From positions 78,512,085 through 78,576,084 of the forward strand of contig CM051458.1 in NCBI GenBank assembly GCA_028274465.1: a DNA stretch of 64,000 nucleotides, given 5' to 3'. The first letter of the stretch is position 1. Every line of letters begins with the position of its first letter. The translations under genes and the position numbers were made by a program. Under the pieces are notes generated by a model. It saw only the letters and a list, made by a program, of their open reading frames with translations, was not told where the DNA came from and did no database searches. Source of the stretch: Plantago ovata. Taxonomy: Eukaryota; Streptophyta; Magnoliopsida; Lamiales; Plantaginaceae. This document shows, piece by piece, positions 11,620 through 22,942 of the stretch.

Positions 11620-13032
11620 CTGCACAAATAAGAACTATTTTATTATACCTTGAGATGAACAGATAGAATAAATTAGCCAAAGTTCGACTCAGACAATTCC
11701 AAAGTGATGATGACACAGTTTGAAATGCTTAGGACACAAAACCACCTGATGAATATAGCTTATGACAGAATGTTTGTTAAAAAATCAGAAAAATTATCAA
11801 ACTTCAAGGTCTGCTGTATTAAGTCTTTGAATTTATGTTTACATAGATCATACCTACAAATAACTCTCTAACAGAAACCAAATACATTCAGAAGTACAGA
11901 GCATAGCCCAACTAGTGTTGCAACACAATAGAAAGAAAGCAGTCAGGCAAATATTAACAGAGTCGTTGTATGAAGCATTTGAAGTAGAGAACAACACTCG
12001 GTGTCTCAAGTACTCAAGTCAAAAGATAACTAAAACATGTTGATTAACTAACTTAAGAGGCTTAACATCAGATAACATACAGCGTGCTTAATGACACCCA
12101 GCTCAAAAACAATAATTCAAGCCTCGGGGAGCATAGAAATTGTCCCTTGGTTATAGAATCATCAATTTGGCAACTCGAAATCAATGATCTTCTCAAAGAC
12201 GATGGTGAAAACAATTGAACAGGTAAAGGAATACTGGAAAGGAGACTCACATGTCAGGAATCCCGCTGGAAATCACTACATCACCAAGGGATCGGGACTA
12301 AGAACTACCAAGCTCTCAAAGAAGAACCAACATGAGCCAGTTCGTGAATTAAGCATGAGCAGAGCAGTGGAACAGAACACTCCTTAGCCAATTCGCCCAA
12401 GCTCCAGTCACCTAAAATATTCCAGTTCGTCCTTAAAGCTCCAGTTCCTCAAATGAATCCCATTCCGCCTTAATTCAGTCCTAAATTCCCCAAAGTCACC
12501 TAAAACCCTAAATCCCTTATTTCCTTTCAAATTAAGCCAGAATGACATAGCTTTTCCTTATTCCATCAAAGCTCATCCGTTAGATCAGATCTAACGTTTC
12601 TTAATCCAACAGCCACTGTTCATCGTTATCCTCATTCACCAGTACACTGCATCTGCTCAAACTTGCCTCAATTCACCAGTTTCTGTCCTTGCTAGATTTT
12701 CTTAGATTCACCTAGTTTTTCTAGCCGTTGTGGCCTTTTCAATTCAGTTTTGTTGCTATATAACAGCGCGGTTTTGTAACTCAAGGATCTCAAGAAATGA
12801 AGTTCTAGTTTTAGCCTATTTGTCTTAATTCTTCTTAATTCGTCCATGTCTTTTCAATTTCATTTCCAGTTTTAGTCCTAATCCTTTACTGTCACTATTG
12901 GTAAGGGAAGAAATCGTGACATCACATTCTCACAATAAGATCATTCATTACTACTTTGAGAGCATCTATGATAATTTTATCAGCGAATAAGCGGAAACAT
13001 CATCATTAAGTTCATCAATAGAGAAATCGAAA
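11620..13032. other. Upstream region of the M16 pseudogene, no gene recognised
   Basis: A minus-strand frame at 12068-12250 begins with a Ser/Leu-rich run that resembles a plastid transit peptide, but no donor in the right phase joins it to exon 11471-11619. A plus-strand TATA-like TATATAACAG lies near 12760, and 12380-12900 has the texture of an LTR or promoter, without a partner. Nothing firmer can be supported. Confidence 0.4.
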
Positions 13033-13262
13033 AGGACGGTACCTTTGCAGAGCTGTTCTGGCGAAATGGGAGAATCCACGGAAGTCTTGTTGGTAGAGAT
13101 AAAGAGATGGGCGAGCACACCAAGCAGCATACCATTGTTTGGAAGTGGTCCGAGCAGGTTCAGACCTGCTGAGGAATGATTGGATGTGCTGGATTATCGG
13201 CTCCGGCAATTCAAATTCAACACATCGCCGATCAGAAACCCTAGCTAGCTCCCTCCATTTTC
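13033..13262 (-). pseudogene. F-box domain fragment
   Basis: The minus strand encodes LPEPIIQHIQSFL followed by ARTTSKQWYAAWCARPSL, the N-terminal F-box of plant F-box/LRR(/FBD) proteins, which bind SKP1 in SCF ubiquitin ligases. A GT donor at about 13042 follows ALQR, where such genes often have an intron, but no downstream LRR exons are visible. There is no in-frame ATG close to the box (the nearby ATG at about 13261 is out of frame), and a poly(T) run lies at 13310-13327. It is best read as a truncated copy. Confidence 0.65.
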
Positions 13263-13384
13263 GACTTTTTCCTCTGGGCTGATCACACCTATGGAGTCTT
13301 TTTTGGGCTTTTTTTTTTTTTTTTTTTGGCTTATAGTACCAATTAAACTTCAAAAAGCCCAAAAATAACTCCAATAGAATCTTT

Positions 13385-13760
13385 TTTGGGGGCAGCAACC
13401 AGGCCGGTATACTGCGAACTAATACTGGTAGACCATAGTAGATGCTCCCGCTCCTACTGGACTAGTGAATTAAAGTTATTCTAAACTTTCTAAAAGAGGA
13501 TAGTTTGCGCCTAGAACCCCTTCTACCCGAGCGGAACTTCTAACCGAATCCTTTTTAAGACGGTCAATCCCTCTCGAATGAGTTCTACAGTAGACACTTT
13601 GAAGGGACTTTCTATACGTACCCAAAATATCTGTTTTTCTGTGTTCTATTTTTCTTCCTTCTTTTTCTTTGGGGTACTTCTGTTCTCCTTGATCCACTAG
13701 GGAAGCCGGGCGAACAAGACACTGGAAGCAAGGTCACGAGTAAGCCATTTTCCGGAGACA
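13385..13760. other. Possible organelle-derived DNA (NUMT candidate)
   Basis: Base composition and texture change here to more balanced, repeat-poor sequence (for example GAAGCCGGGCGAACAAGAC near 13703) that resembles plant mitochondrial intergenic DNA. No known mitochondrial gene was identified, so this rests on impression only. Confidence 0.25.
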
Positions 13761-15614
13761 TGTTCAGAAAAGAAAAAATGGCCATTGACTCGGTCCAAAT
13801 TGGGAGACTATCATTAAGTCGTTGAAATAACTATATTGCCCATAACGGCAATTAGTTAGAATGCGTTAATTTTTATATTTATCTCGGCTAAAACAAACAC
13901 TCGGCTCGGCTTCATCCAACGGTTGGGGATAGAGAACAACATTGGGATTGTGACCGATTAACTCAAAGACAAGAATTCTCTTTGTTTATTGGGAATACTG
14001 TTGATGAACTCACAAACAAAATACTATGCGTTCTAGAGCTGCTAAAAACTACTTATTTAAGGTATTATATGTTTTTTTGTAGATGAATCAAGTGGTTCGG
14101 TTGAAACAGTGAAAAAGACTATGCGTTTTAGAGTTGCTAAACAGAAAAGTTATTTTATATTTAGTGTTTCTATAAAATTATGAATTTCGCGCTACTTTTG
14201 AATCCCCTTCTTCCTGCGGTTAATCCCTTTTAGGCAATGACCCGCGCTTATGTTTAGTGTTTCTCTTTTATTCTGAATTAATCAATTTATGTTGCATTTG
14301 TTATTATTATTAGTATATGTGGTGACAGTAAAAAGAAGACAGAGCTGTTAAGTTAAGATTTCTCCTACACTCATGTTATAATGGTGGTGGAATATTAATG
14401 AAATGTTATATTTAATTAAATGATGAAAGTAGTGTGTATATGTAACGTAACAGGGATATATATGTAATTCTATAGGATCTTGCATGGCTACGTACGCACT
14501 TGTTAGGTAACATGACTCATTGCCGTTTAATTCATTATCCATACATGCATGCAATCATAAATATAAAATAAATGGTAATTTTCATACAGACCCCTATTAG
14601 TTTCATCAATTACGAATTTTTCGCTGTTAGTTCGAATGCAAGTACAACGATTGATTTGGGTGCAAGATTGCTATCAACAAGATCCTCGTAGTAATCAGTA
14701 GAATTTTCTCCTTCGGTGAAGTCGAAGATGTCTAATTCGTCTTCTTGACTTATTGCAAAACAAAGGTTAGCTTCCAGCCTTGGTTTTCCTCTATCTTCTT
14801 ATCCACAGATGAACGGATGGCTCATTGCAGAATGCTGGATATTCTCGGGATCAAATTCCTACTGTACTACAGGGGGTGGCGGCGGCGAGATGGGAGGAGA
14901 GTTTTTCTTCTTAGTTTAGAGAGAAGTAGAATGAATGAATTATCTCTCTAGTCACCTCTATTTATAGTTTCTATTGGAATCCTTTAGAAGCCAATAGAAT
15001 CCTGAAAGGCAAGGGCGGAGTTAGGAAATAACGTCGCGTAGTGCACATATACAAGCACACATTTTTTTCTTATGACATGATAATTTTTTTATATGATAAA
15101 TGAAAATATTTGAAATATCAAATTTATACAACATTGGGATAATAATTTTACTAACAATCCTGGATTTATGTGTATTATTAAAAAGGAAAATAACCAAAAA
15201 TGTCAAAATGGATGGTGCAATGTGCAACAAATAATTAAAAAACAAAAAAACAAAAAATAAAAAAATTAGTAGGTAAAGAAAAAAAAGGGTGTGCCCCTCT
15301 GTAGCTCCGCGTTGAAAGGAACACAAGTAATCTAATTATAGATCATTTCTATTTACATCATGTGTTTAATTAGGAAACTTGCCCCTCAAATTTAATTAGG
15401 AGAAGGAGACAAAATACTCCTTCTCGGTTCTCCTATCATCAAGTCGGTCGCGCCAATGGAGGGGTAAGTGGGCCCAATCCGTTTGGCCCACATCCAAGCT
15501 TATGGACATTTAAATCCAATTTAAATTTTTCCCAAGTTCATATATTAATTCAATTCATATATCCTTTCAGTTATCCTATCCCATAATTGTATTTCCATAA
15601 ATACAAACAATATA
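13761..15614. other. Non-coding stretch
   Basis: AT-rich, with short duplicated phrases (ACTATGCGTT, TAGAG, TTGCTAAA near 14022 and 14118) and long A/T runs at 15230-15290. The open frames near 14350, 14745 and 15021 lack recognisable domains and splice context. Confidence 0.45.
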
Positions 15615-15790
15615 CTCATCTGTCCCACTCATTTCTTTATGTATTCCTTTTTGGGCCGTTCCAATCAATTCTTTACGTTTCCACTTTTGGAAGGTACCCC
15701 ACATACACTGTAATCTTTATCCCCACCTTTACACTTTAATTTAATCCTTTTCCACACCACATACCATTTATTAAAGTAATATAATAAGCT
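15615..15790 (+). mobile_element. One-sided Stowaway-like remnant
   Basis: After a TA dinucleotide the sequence CTCATCTGTCCCACTC begins, then TTACGTTTCC and GGTACCCCACAT. This follows the left half of the complete Stowaway element at 38630-38900. No matching right end is present, so it is a truncated copy. Confidence 0.55.
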
Positions 15791-16106
15791 GGTTGATTTA
15801 CCCAATTGATTGACCTACCAATCAATTTTAATCCGTTGATCTTGCTTATCCAATTTCAATCTGGTGCGTACATATGTCATTAGTTAATTAAAAGATGCAG
15901 GGCTCGAATCCTGTTGGCGTGATTTTTCTCCATTATTTTTATTATTATTTTAGTTGAAGGTGTTGGGTTCGAATCTTATTGACGTATTTTTTTTCTTTTT
16001 TATTTATTCTCTTCTTAAATTTTTATTTTTTAACATAAAGTTGTATGACGTATTATACTTAATTTTAAAAATAACCATGATATGTTCTTATAAAAAGAGA
16101 CATACT

Positions 16107-16135
16107 TCCTCCGTCCAATAATAAATGTAACACTT
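16107..16135 (+). mobile_element. Stowaway left terminus joined to a LINE fragment
   Basis: TA then CTTCCTCCGTCCAATAATAA is the usual terminal inverted repeat of plant Stowaway MITEs. After about 29 bases it passes directly into LINE reverse transcriptase sequence at 16136; no right terminus is found. Confidence 0.55.
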
Positions 16136-16941
16136 GAATTGATGGCTTCAACTCCAAGTTTTTCAAGGCTGCTTGGGTGACTGTAAAGAATGAAGTGATT
16201 AGTGCTATTCAGGAATTTTTCCTAAATGATATAATCTACCCTTCTTGGAACTGTACATTTGTAACTTTGATCCCTAAATCTGCAAATGCTAAAACCGTAA
16301 AGGAGATGAGACCAATTTCCTGTTGCACAACCTTCTACAAAATAATCTCAAAAATCATCACTTCTAGGTTGGGGAAGGTGATTAACAGGGTTGTTGATGA
16401 AAGTCAGTCCACATTTATTCCGGGGAGAGTGATACAAGACAACGTCATTCTAGCTCAAGAGTTAGTAAAAGGGTACAAGAGAAAAGGTGTGTCACCAAGG
16501 TCCATGATCCAAATGGATATGCAAAAAGCCTACGATACTGTTGAATGGACTGCTTTGGAATCTATCATGAAGGAGTTGGGATTTCCAATGCAATTCGTTG
16601 GTTGGGTTATGAATTGTATGAAAATTGTATCTTACATATATAGTATTAATGGTGTTCCTTCTCGACTACTCAAAGTAAAAAGGGGATTAAGGAAAGGGGA
16701 TCCTATGTCACCGCTTCTCTTTGCCTTAACATGGAGTATCTTCACAGATGTTTACAATGTTTACAACAGTTGGCGGCTAAACCGGACTTCAATTTTCATC
16801 CTAAATGTGAGAAGCTCAAGATCACCCATCTTTGCTTTGCGGACGATCTCATGTTGTTTATGAGGGGTGATGTTGTATCTGTACAACTTATGATGGAACA
16901 ATTTCAATTGTTCTCGAGAGCTACTGGACTTGCTGCGAATG
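16136..16941 (+). pseudogene. Internal duplicate of the LINE reverse transcriptase
   Basis: Matches 2196-3001 base for base except seven substitutions I could count, about 99% identity. It covers the middle of the RT domain through FADD and includes the same frame break before the MEYL block (here near 16728). It has neither LINE end, no poly(A) and no target-site duplication, so it does not look like a normal 5'-truncated insertion. It abuts a Stowaway terminus on the left and an LTR-element remnant on the right. Confidence 0.9.
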
Positions 16942-17161
16942 CAAAACTATACTAAGGATGAATGCAAACTAAATCCTAGGAAAGCAGTAAACGTGCAATG
17001 CAAAGGTACAAGATACAATACTCAACGACATAAATCATACAATGCTAACATCATAGTTCACACAACACACCCCCCACATGAAGCTCAAGCTGGTCCCCAG
17101 CAAAAGAGAATGAGGAATACAAAGTGATACTAGATGTTACCGAATGTGTGGCCTCGGTCGG

Positions 17162-18520
17162 CTAAGTATAAAAGAATGGACATGTGAAAAGACTAGTAAT
17201 CCGGGTCATAATCCCCGTAATAGTCATTCCACATGTCAGAGAGAAGATCCTGGGACTGCTGTAGGGTCTCCTGCTATCGGTCCAAGAGCTGCTGCTGCTG
17301 CAATATGAGCTGCCTATCGTTCCGGTGATGCTCCTCCGCGAGCTCCCAATCACTATTGCGCTGGACAACATATCCATCAAGTGTATGTTGCAAACCTTGT
17401 ACAGTGAAAGTCAGGTTTGCAACATTGGCATCGAACCCACGGAATCTGTCATCTAGGTAGGTCCTGAGCTTAGAAAAATCAAACCCACGGGAACCACGTG
17501 TGGCCCGAGGTGGCTGCTGTGACCCACTAGGAGCGGCGGTGTCTGGAATAGGGTCCGGAATACGGTCCCGATCATCTGTCTCCATGTCATCCTCATCACT
17601 CGGTGAGGAAGGCGGTGGTGAGTCATCGACGACAGCAGCTGAAGGTACGGTCTGTCGGAACCTATGCTCCTGCTCGGTGATAGATGTTGGAGTCAAGGTC
17701 GAGAAGACTGAGCCGGTCTCGTCAATACCCTCTACCCCGTGGTATCTGCAGTAGGTGGTGATCATGCAGGGAAAGACAAAGGGCTTCCGCTTTTTGTCCC
17801 AATGCCTCTCATTCTCCTCGTAGATGATGGTGCCGATGTTTATGTTATGCCGACCCAAAAGACAGTAGATAAGCTATGCATACCATGGCTGAATCGAAGT
17901 ATCATTGGACCGATGAATGAGATTGGCTATGATGAATTTCATAGCAGTCCTAGCCTCAAGGTTGAGGTCCCTTCTGTTCAGTCGCTCCGGTCTGTTGCCA
18001 TATGGGTACACATAGTCCCGGTGGCAAATCACCTATGTAACACTGTCGTCAATCACCCGGCTGGCCCTCGAGTACCTGTAGGCATGTGCACTCCCGGTGA
18101 ACTTCCATTCCCCCAAATGGATGAAATCTGAAATCGCCTGTGGGGTCCACGGGACTAGTGTGCCCCATACCGGGATACCCCCATGTCCCTGCGGTCTGTG
18201 TATCCCACGTAGAATTCTTGGAGGAGCGATACATCATACCCTTGGAAACGGTTAGAGGTGTACCATTTCCAGTTCCTACGTCCTTCCAAGCTGTAGAGCA
18301 TCCGGCACGCCGGTGTGTTAGCATAGCTTGCTGGGATTTGGATTTTTCGGTCTCGGACTATGAAGCGGGGCTTAGCTGAGGCAGCTTCCTCCTCAAGGTC
18401 CAGCTTAATAGAGAGTGCATGGAGCGACGGTTCATAGGCTCCACTAGCTCGGGAGCTCGAGGCTGCTCCCTTGCCCTTCTTGCTCTTAGATGAGCCTGCT
18501 TTCTTCTTGTCTCGAACCAT
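17162..18520 (-). pseudogene. Retrotransposon extra ORF, putative plant transposon protein domain
   Basis: The minus-strand ATG at 18520 starts a lysine-rich N-terminus (MVRDKKKAGSSKSKKGKG). It is followed by blocks typical of the plant transposon-associated domain found in Gypsy extra ORFs: VRDRKIQIPASYANTP, LLQEFYVGY, later LVPWTPQAI and FPCMITTYCRYHGVE (near 17770). The C-terminal part is Gln- and acid-rich (ending in a Q-run near 17300). One frameshift lies near 18195 and two in-frame stops near 18030 and 17877, so it is dead. The function of this domain is not established; it lies after gag-PR on the same strand. Confidence 0.65.
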
Positions 18521-19295
18521 TGTGCCTGAAACGCAGCAATTAGTACCTTGTACTCAACAAAAAATGATATGCTATGCAAATGCATGTGTGTGCAAGCAAA
18601 CGAGTGTCAACTTCGACCAACTCTACTCCCTTACCCCATGTTCTAGTCTAGCTACCTATGCTAAGAACAATCATGCAATTCATCACAATCATGTACTATA
18701 TCATAATCAAAGCTCATGCTAGACAACGAATAACCTCAATTCATAAGGCAACATGCATACCATAGTATTAAAAATCACCAAAAATCTCACAATCTACCCA
18801 ATCAAGTGTTCTACCCAATAGTCTATAGTCATCATATCAAATTGCTCGTATTTAAATAGGCATGAATGAATCAAAACAATGCAATCAAGACTTAGAAATC
18901 CTAATTGATCAAAAGCCCCAATTCAACCATTCCAACGAAATTGAGCATGCAATTGATAGAGAAATCATGTAATAATCACACAAACAAGTAACCCATACAT
19001 CATATAAGCTTAATTGAAGCAAAAATCAAGAAACCCCCAATTTCGAAAATTAGGATTCTTGAGGGGTTACCTCAGATCTGGAAATCGGATGAAGTATGAA
19101 GAAATTTGTTCGGATGAAGATGAAGAGCACGTAATGGGCTTCGATTTAAGCTAAAGAACACAAAATTTGGTGGAGAATTGGTAGAGTTATGGATAAGTGA
19201 AGATTTTTGAAGAATTTTTGATTTTTGGGAGTGAAAGGGAGAAGGAGGAAGAATAAGGAAAAAAGAGGGGAAACCCGTTTTCTGACATTACTGGG

Positions 19296-19470
19296 TGTGT
19301 GGGGCGGACCGCCCCGGGTGTGGGGCGGTGCGCCCCACAGCTCCAGAGGGCCATGACTCTCTGGAGTTGGGAGGCGGACCGCCCCCCATGTGGGGCGGTG
19401 CGCCCCGCAGCTCCAGAGAGCTGCGGCTTTCTGGAGCTGGGGGGCGGACCGCCTCCCACTTGCAGAGGCT
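19296..19470. repeat. GC-rich palindromic tandem repeat
   Basis: Three copies of a GGGGCGGACCGCC-type motif at about 70-base spacing alternate with GGGGCGGTGCGCCCC and CTCCAGAG. The island is far more GC-rich than its surroundings and can fold strongly. The LTR at 22570-22620 carries the same GGCGGTGCGCCCC vocabulary, so it belongs to the element. Confidence 0.75.
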
Positions 19471-19717
19471 GGGGGCCGAAATTTTATTCTGCCCCTCGCA
19501 CAAAATTTTCACTCCAAAACATTTTCCTCACTTAAACACTCGAAAAACTTCACTTAAACACATACAATGAGCACAAAACAAAACACAAACCACAAAAACT
19601 TATAAAAAGACAAGTGTTCGATGTATGTATGCAATGCAAGAAAGCAATAAAACTCCGGGTCGCCTCCCGGAAAGCGCCATTGCTTAAAAAGTCTCTGACT
19701 CAACTTCTTCTCGCTCT

Positions 19718-21709
19718 TTAGTTCTTGTCCTTACGGGTACTAGACTTCCCATTCATCGATCTCTTCCTCATACCTAGTACCTGAGAATGAGAGATAACAT
19801 ACACAGCAGGACCAAAAAATTTAATAGCATGAGAAACATTAAAGCGAGGACTAGGATCAGATATGGCTTGCAACACATGTTGCTTGCCATCCACCTCAAT
19901 GGTGCAAGTTCTCCTGTAGATGTCGATTACGGAGCGTAATTTGGTTAAGAATGTTCGCCCCAAGAGAACAACATCACTAATCCCAGGAGTAGACGCCGGC
20001 ATCGCAACGAAATTGGTATAGACAGAAGCTTCACCAATCTTGACCATTACATTCTTCACAATGCCCTTTGGTCGTACAAAAGATCCATCCGCTAGTTGCA
20101 CAATGACTTTGTGCTTCTCAAGCTCTCCTAGGCCACTCTTCTCAAACACATTCATGGGGAGCACATTAGAGTATGACCCCGTATCTAGTGTAGCCCGGAC
20201 ACCATCGAGACTACCAACCCCGATCTTAACATCGAAGCTGTCTGGAATTGGCTCAGGATCCTCTTGCTCCTCATCACTCACATCAAAACCGAGGCCCTTA
20301 TCTTCCTCCTTAGCGACTGGAGGCTCACCGTTTTCGCAACACTTGCACGCTGCAACCTTCTTAATAGTGACCTCCACAGGGAGATCTCCCACCAAAGTGA
20401 TGGACATCGACTTCTCAGTATTGCTAGGCAACTTCCCCTGCTCCCTACTCGCTCCTCGGTCTATTAGCTCTTGCAGCTTTTGGTGAGCAAGCCTAGTACT
20501 TGCCTCCAATTGATCGAGCCTACTCCTCGTCTTCTCTGAATCTTCCTCAAACCTCTTCATAAACCCCTGAGTATTATCAACCATCTTCTGCAAAGTGTCC
20601 AAGAGAGCAGTTGATTTGGACTTTGGTGCTTCGGTCTTAGGTGGAGGGTTCTCACAACGATCATTACCGTAGTTGAGATTACTACGGTCTTGGTTGGGTC
20701 CATAGGTCTGGTTTTGAGGTTCATACCCTTGGTTGCTTCGGAACCCCTTCTTCCAATATCCACCTCGAGGATTCCTACCATCTTGCCCATAGCTAGCTTC
20801 GCCAAGTTCAGCAGCAAACACCTCTCCTTCTCCTGCTTCCACCCAATAAACCCCATCATTGGCCAAATCGGACCTACACATATGAGCCCCATGCCCATAG
20901 TTCTTGCACACCCTACAAACTTCATTGGAAAGAGGCTGCCCCATCGAGCTCTTAAGAGTCTGCCTCATCTCATGGGCGAAGCCATCAAACCTATCCCCAC
21001 TCACACCGTTCAACTGCACCTCGGATTTGGTTGGAGCTTCAACTACACGCCTCATGTTCATACCCCTAGGGTCCTTGAACTGAGATCCCTCCGCGAGCCT
21101 TTCGAAACACGCCCACACATCTTCAGCGGTTTCCTCCCAGATATTTCCTCAGCATTAGAAATCCACAACCTGTTGGCTCTCATATGTGAGCCCATTGTAG
21201 AAGTGCTGGACAAGGTCGGAGAGTTCCATCCCATGGTGTGGGCACTTGTTCATGAGGTCCTTGTACCTCTCGAGAGCAGTATAGATGGTCTCATTGTAGT
21301 CTTGCTTGAAACCACTGATTTGCGCCTTCAGCGTGGTAGTAAGAATATGGGGAAAATACTTCTCCATAAAAGCTGAAAACACCTTAGCCCAGGTGTCAAG
21401 TGATCCGGCTTCCAGAGAGCCTAACCATACCTTTGCCTTATCTCCAAGACCCATAGCAAAGACCTTCATCCTTAGCTCATCATCCGTTATCCCAGCTCCA
21501 AGCCTTGGAAGATTGTTGATAAAATCCTCAATATCATTCAAGTACCCCATAACATCCTCCCTAGCCAAACCATAGCAGCTCGGGAGTTGCTGGAACATGT
21601 GATTCTTGATCTCTAAACCACGAGTTGCAGCAGAGAGAACAATAGCCGGACTCCTCATCCGTTCCTGGTTGGGTTGAACCCATGATTTCAAGAGTGGACG
21701 AGCCATCAC
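19718..21709 (-). pseudogene. Gag-aspartic protease of Athila-like element
   Basis: Gag forms the particle and the protease would mature it. From the ATG at 21709, the retrotransposon gag domain shows DKAKVWLGSLEAGSLDTW, FMEKYFPH and NKCPHHGMELSD. The zinc knuckle CRVCKNYGHGAHMC (C-x2-C-x4-H-x4-C) is near 20900. A protease core ATLDTGSYSNVLP and a VVLLGRTFL block lie near 20180 and 19970. Two stops in the reading frame, TAA and TGA at about 21149-21157, split it into two otherwise collinear pieces, so full Gag cannot be made. RT does not follow the protease. Confidence 0.85.
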
Positions 21710-21988
21710 AAAACCTTCCCAAGAATCCGGTTGCTTAAAAATCTCCTACAGAGAATCAGAGAAATCTTCCTCCACTACCTCTACTCTAGCACTCACTCGT
21801 TTGCTTTGAAGATATACCCTATCAATCTCCGCAATAGGTTCAACAATAGGTATTCCACTAGATCTCGTGCTCCGCATAAACTATCTGAAACGAATCAAGT
21901 GAGTATCAAAGGGAAACAAACTTAAGCTACTAAATTCTGGAAATTGAATGCTGAAAATAAACAAGCTAAAGAGTAAAAAGGAGTTATG

Positions 21989-22005
21989 CCCCGGCAACGA
22001 CGCCA
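21989..22005 (-). promoter_or_regulatory. Primer-binding site, tRNA-Asp type
   Basis: The minus strand reads TGGCGTCGTTGCCGGGG, which pairs with the 3' end of plant tRNA-Asp with one mismatch. It starts four bases after the LTR end, as expected for Athila/Tat elements. Confidence 0.8.
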
Positions 22006-22008
22006 ATT

Positions 22009-22942
22009 TGATGAACGAGATTGTCAGACTCGAACAATCAAATAAATTTGTTTGAAAGCCATAGGGCAACTCACAACTACACAAAACACGTAGTGCAGAG
22101 GTAAGATGACCTCGAGTGTCGATCTCTAGGGACTAAACTAGCTTTAACTAAATAACTATAAATAATTTCAGAAAACAAATTTATATTAACTGTACTTAAC
22201 AATATATGGAGAAAGCTGGTGATAGTATGCTCGTTCTAAGCATCAAGTTCTAATTATGCATGAAAGTGCAACTCGCACTGCCTTAAAAGTAATTCGATTT
22301 ACAAACACCTAAGACAGATTTGTAGATGTGTATTTTGAAAGCTTCCTATCTATACTAATACTTGGCTAAGGTTGTCAGTCTTAGTTCAAGCAGTACTTGC
22401 AAGGTGAGATAAAACGGTGTCTAAATCTCTCATCTAGCTCCAAATTCGCTAAGATACAAAGGTTCTAAGAGAAAATATACCCAGAATAAGCTCTAGGGTT
22501 TATGTCTGGAAAAATATGATGAAAGATATGAAAATTCACAGATTTTGGGATATATATATAGAGCTGTCGGAAGCTCCCCGGCGCACCGCCCCGTACGCGG
22601 CGGTGCGCCCCGCACGGGTAGAACGCGGCCCGTGCGGAATTCCTCATTTGGATCCTCGAATTCGGCCTCTTGCACGATTTTGAGCTCCGAAACTTGATCT
22701 TTTGGCCTTGAAACTCGTCTCGGTACTCCTTGACACACCACGGGTGATCTCGTTGCACCAAAACATCATTGTTTCGCCATGAATTACATCCAAAAACGCG
22801 ATTTCCACCTAAAACCTGAAAAGAACAAAAGAAATGGAAACGTGACACTATTCTAACAAAATGCACTAAAATGCATGATAAATGATAGCTAAATTGGTGA
22901 AAGAATACTCGAATGATAGTGTAAAAAACACTGTCATCAACA
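22009..22942 (-). mobile_element. 5' LTR of the Athila-like element
   Basis: On the minus strand it begins TGTTGATGACAG (22942) and ends GTTCATCA (22009), a TG..CA LTR of about 934 bases next to the primer site. A TATA box (TATATATATA, minus strand, about 22549-22561) marks the promoter. The matching 3' LTR was not found, so boundaries rest on the TG/CA ends and the primer site. Confidence 0.7.
22549..22561 (-). promoter_or_regulatory. LTR TATA box
   Basis: Minus-strand CTATATATATATA within the 5' LTR, upstream of gag; probably starts the genomic RNA of the element. Confidence 0.5.

Larger units (their letters stand above)
16942..22942 (-). mobile_element. Athila-like Ty3/Gypsy element lacking pol
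   Basis: Read on the minus strand, the order is: 5' LTR (22009-22942), tRNA-Asp-type primer site (21989-22005), gag-protease frame (21709-19718), GC-rich spacer repeat, a second ORF (18520-17162), then a pyrimidine-to-purine switch near 17070-17080 that could be a polypurine tract. No reverse transcriptase, RNase H or integrase motif is seen. The 3' LTR is missing: the DNA ends at the LINE fragment junction at 16941. It is either a deletion derivative or a gag-only non-autonomous family. Confidence 0.75.

Noticed and set aside
12068..12250. First exon with transit peptide for the SPP-like gene
   Set aside because: Ser/Leu-rich start is suggestive, but the only good donor (GTATGT) leaves the wrong phase for exon 11471-11619.
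17274..17858. Independent host gene of 194 codons
   Set aside because: It is the C-terminal part of the retrotransposon extra ORF, split from its N-terminus by a frameshift and stops.
19187..19570. Long open frames in several frames on both strands
   Set aside because: They arise from the GC-rich palindromic repeat, which lacks stop codons; the peptides are repetitive and have no domain.
20040..20486. 148-codon plus-strand ORF
   Set aside because: Antisense shadow of the gag-protease frame, which has clear zinc-knuckle and protease motifs.
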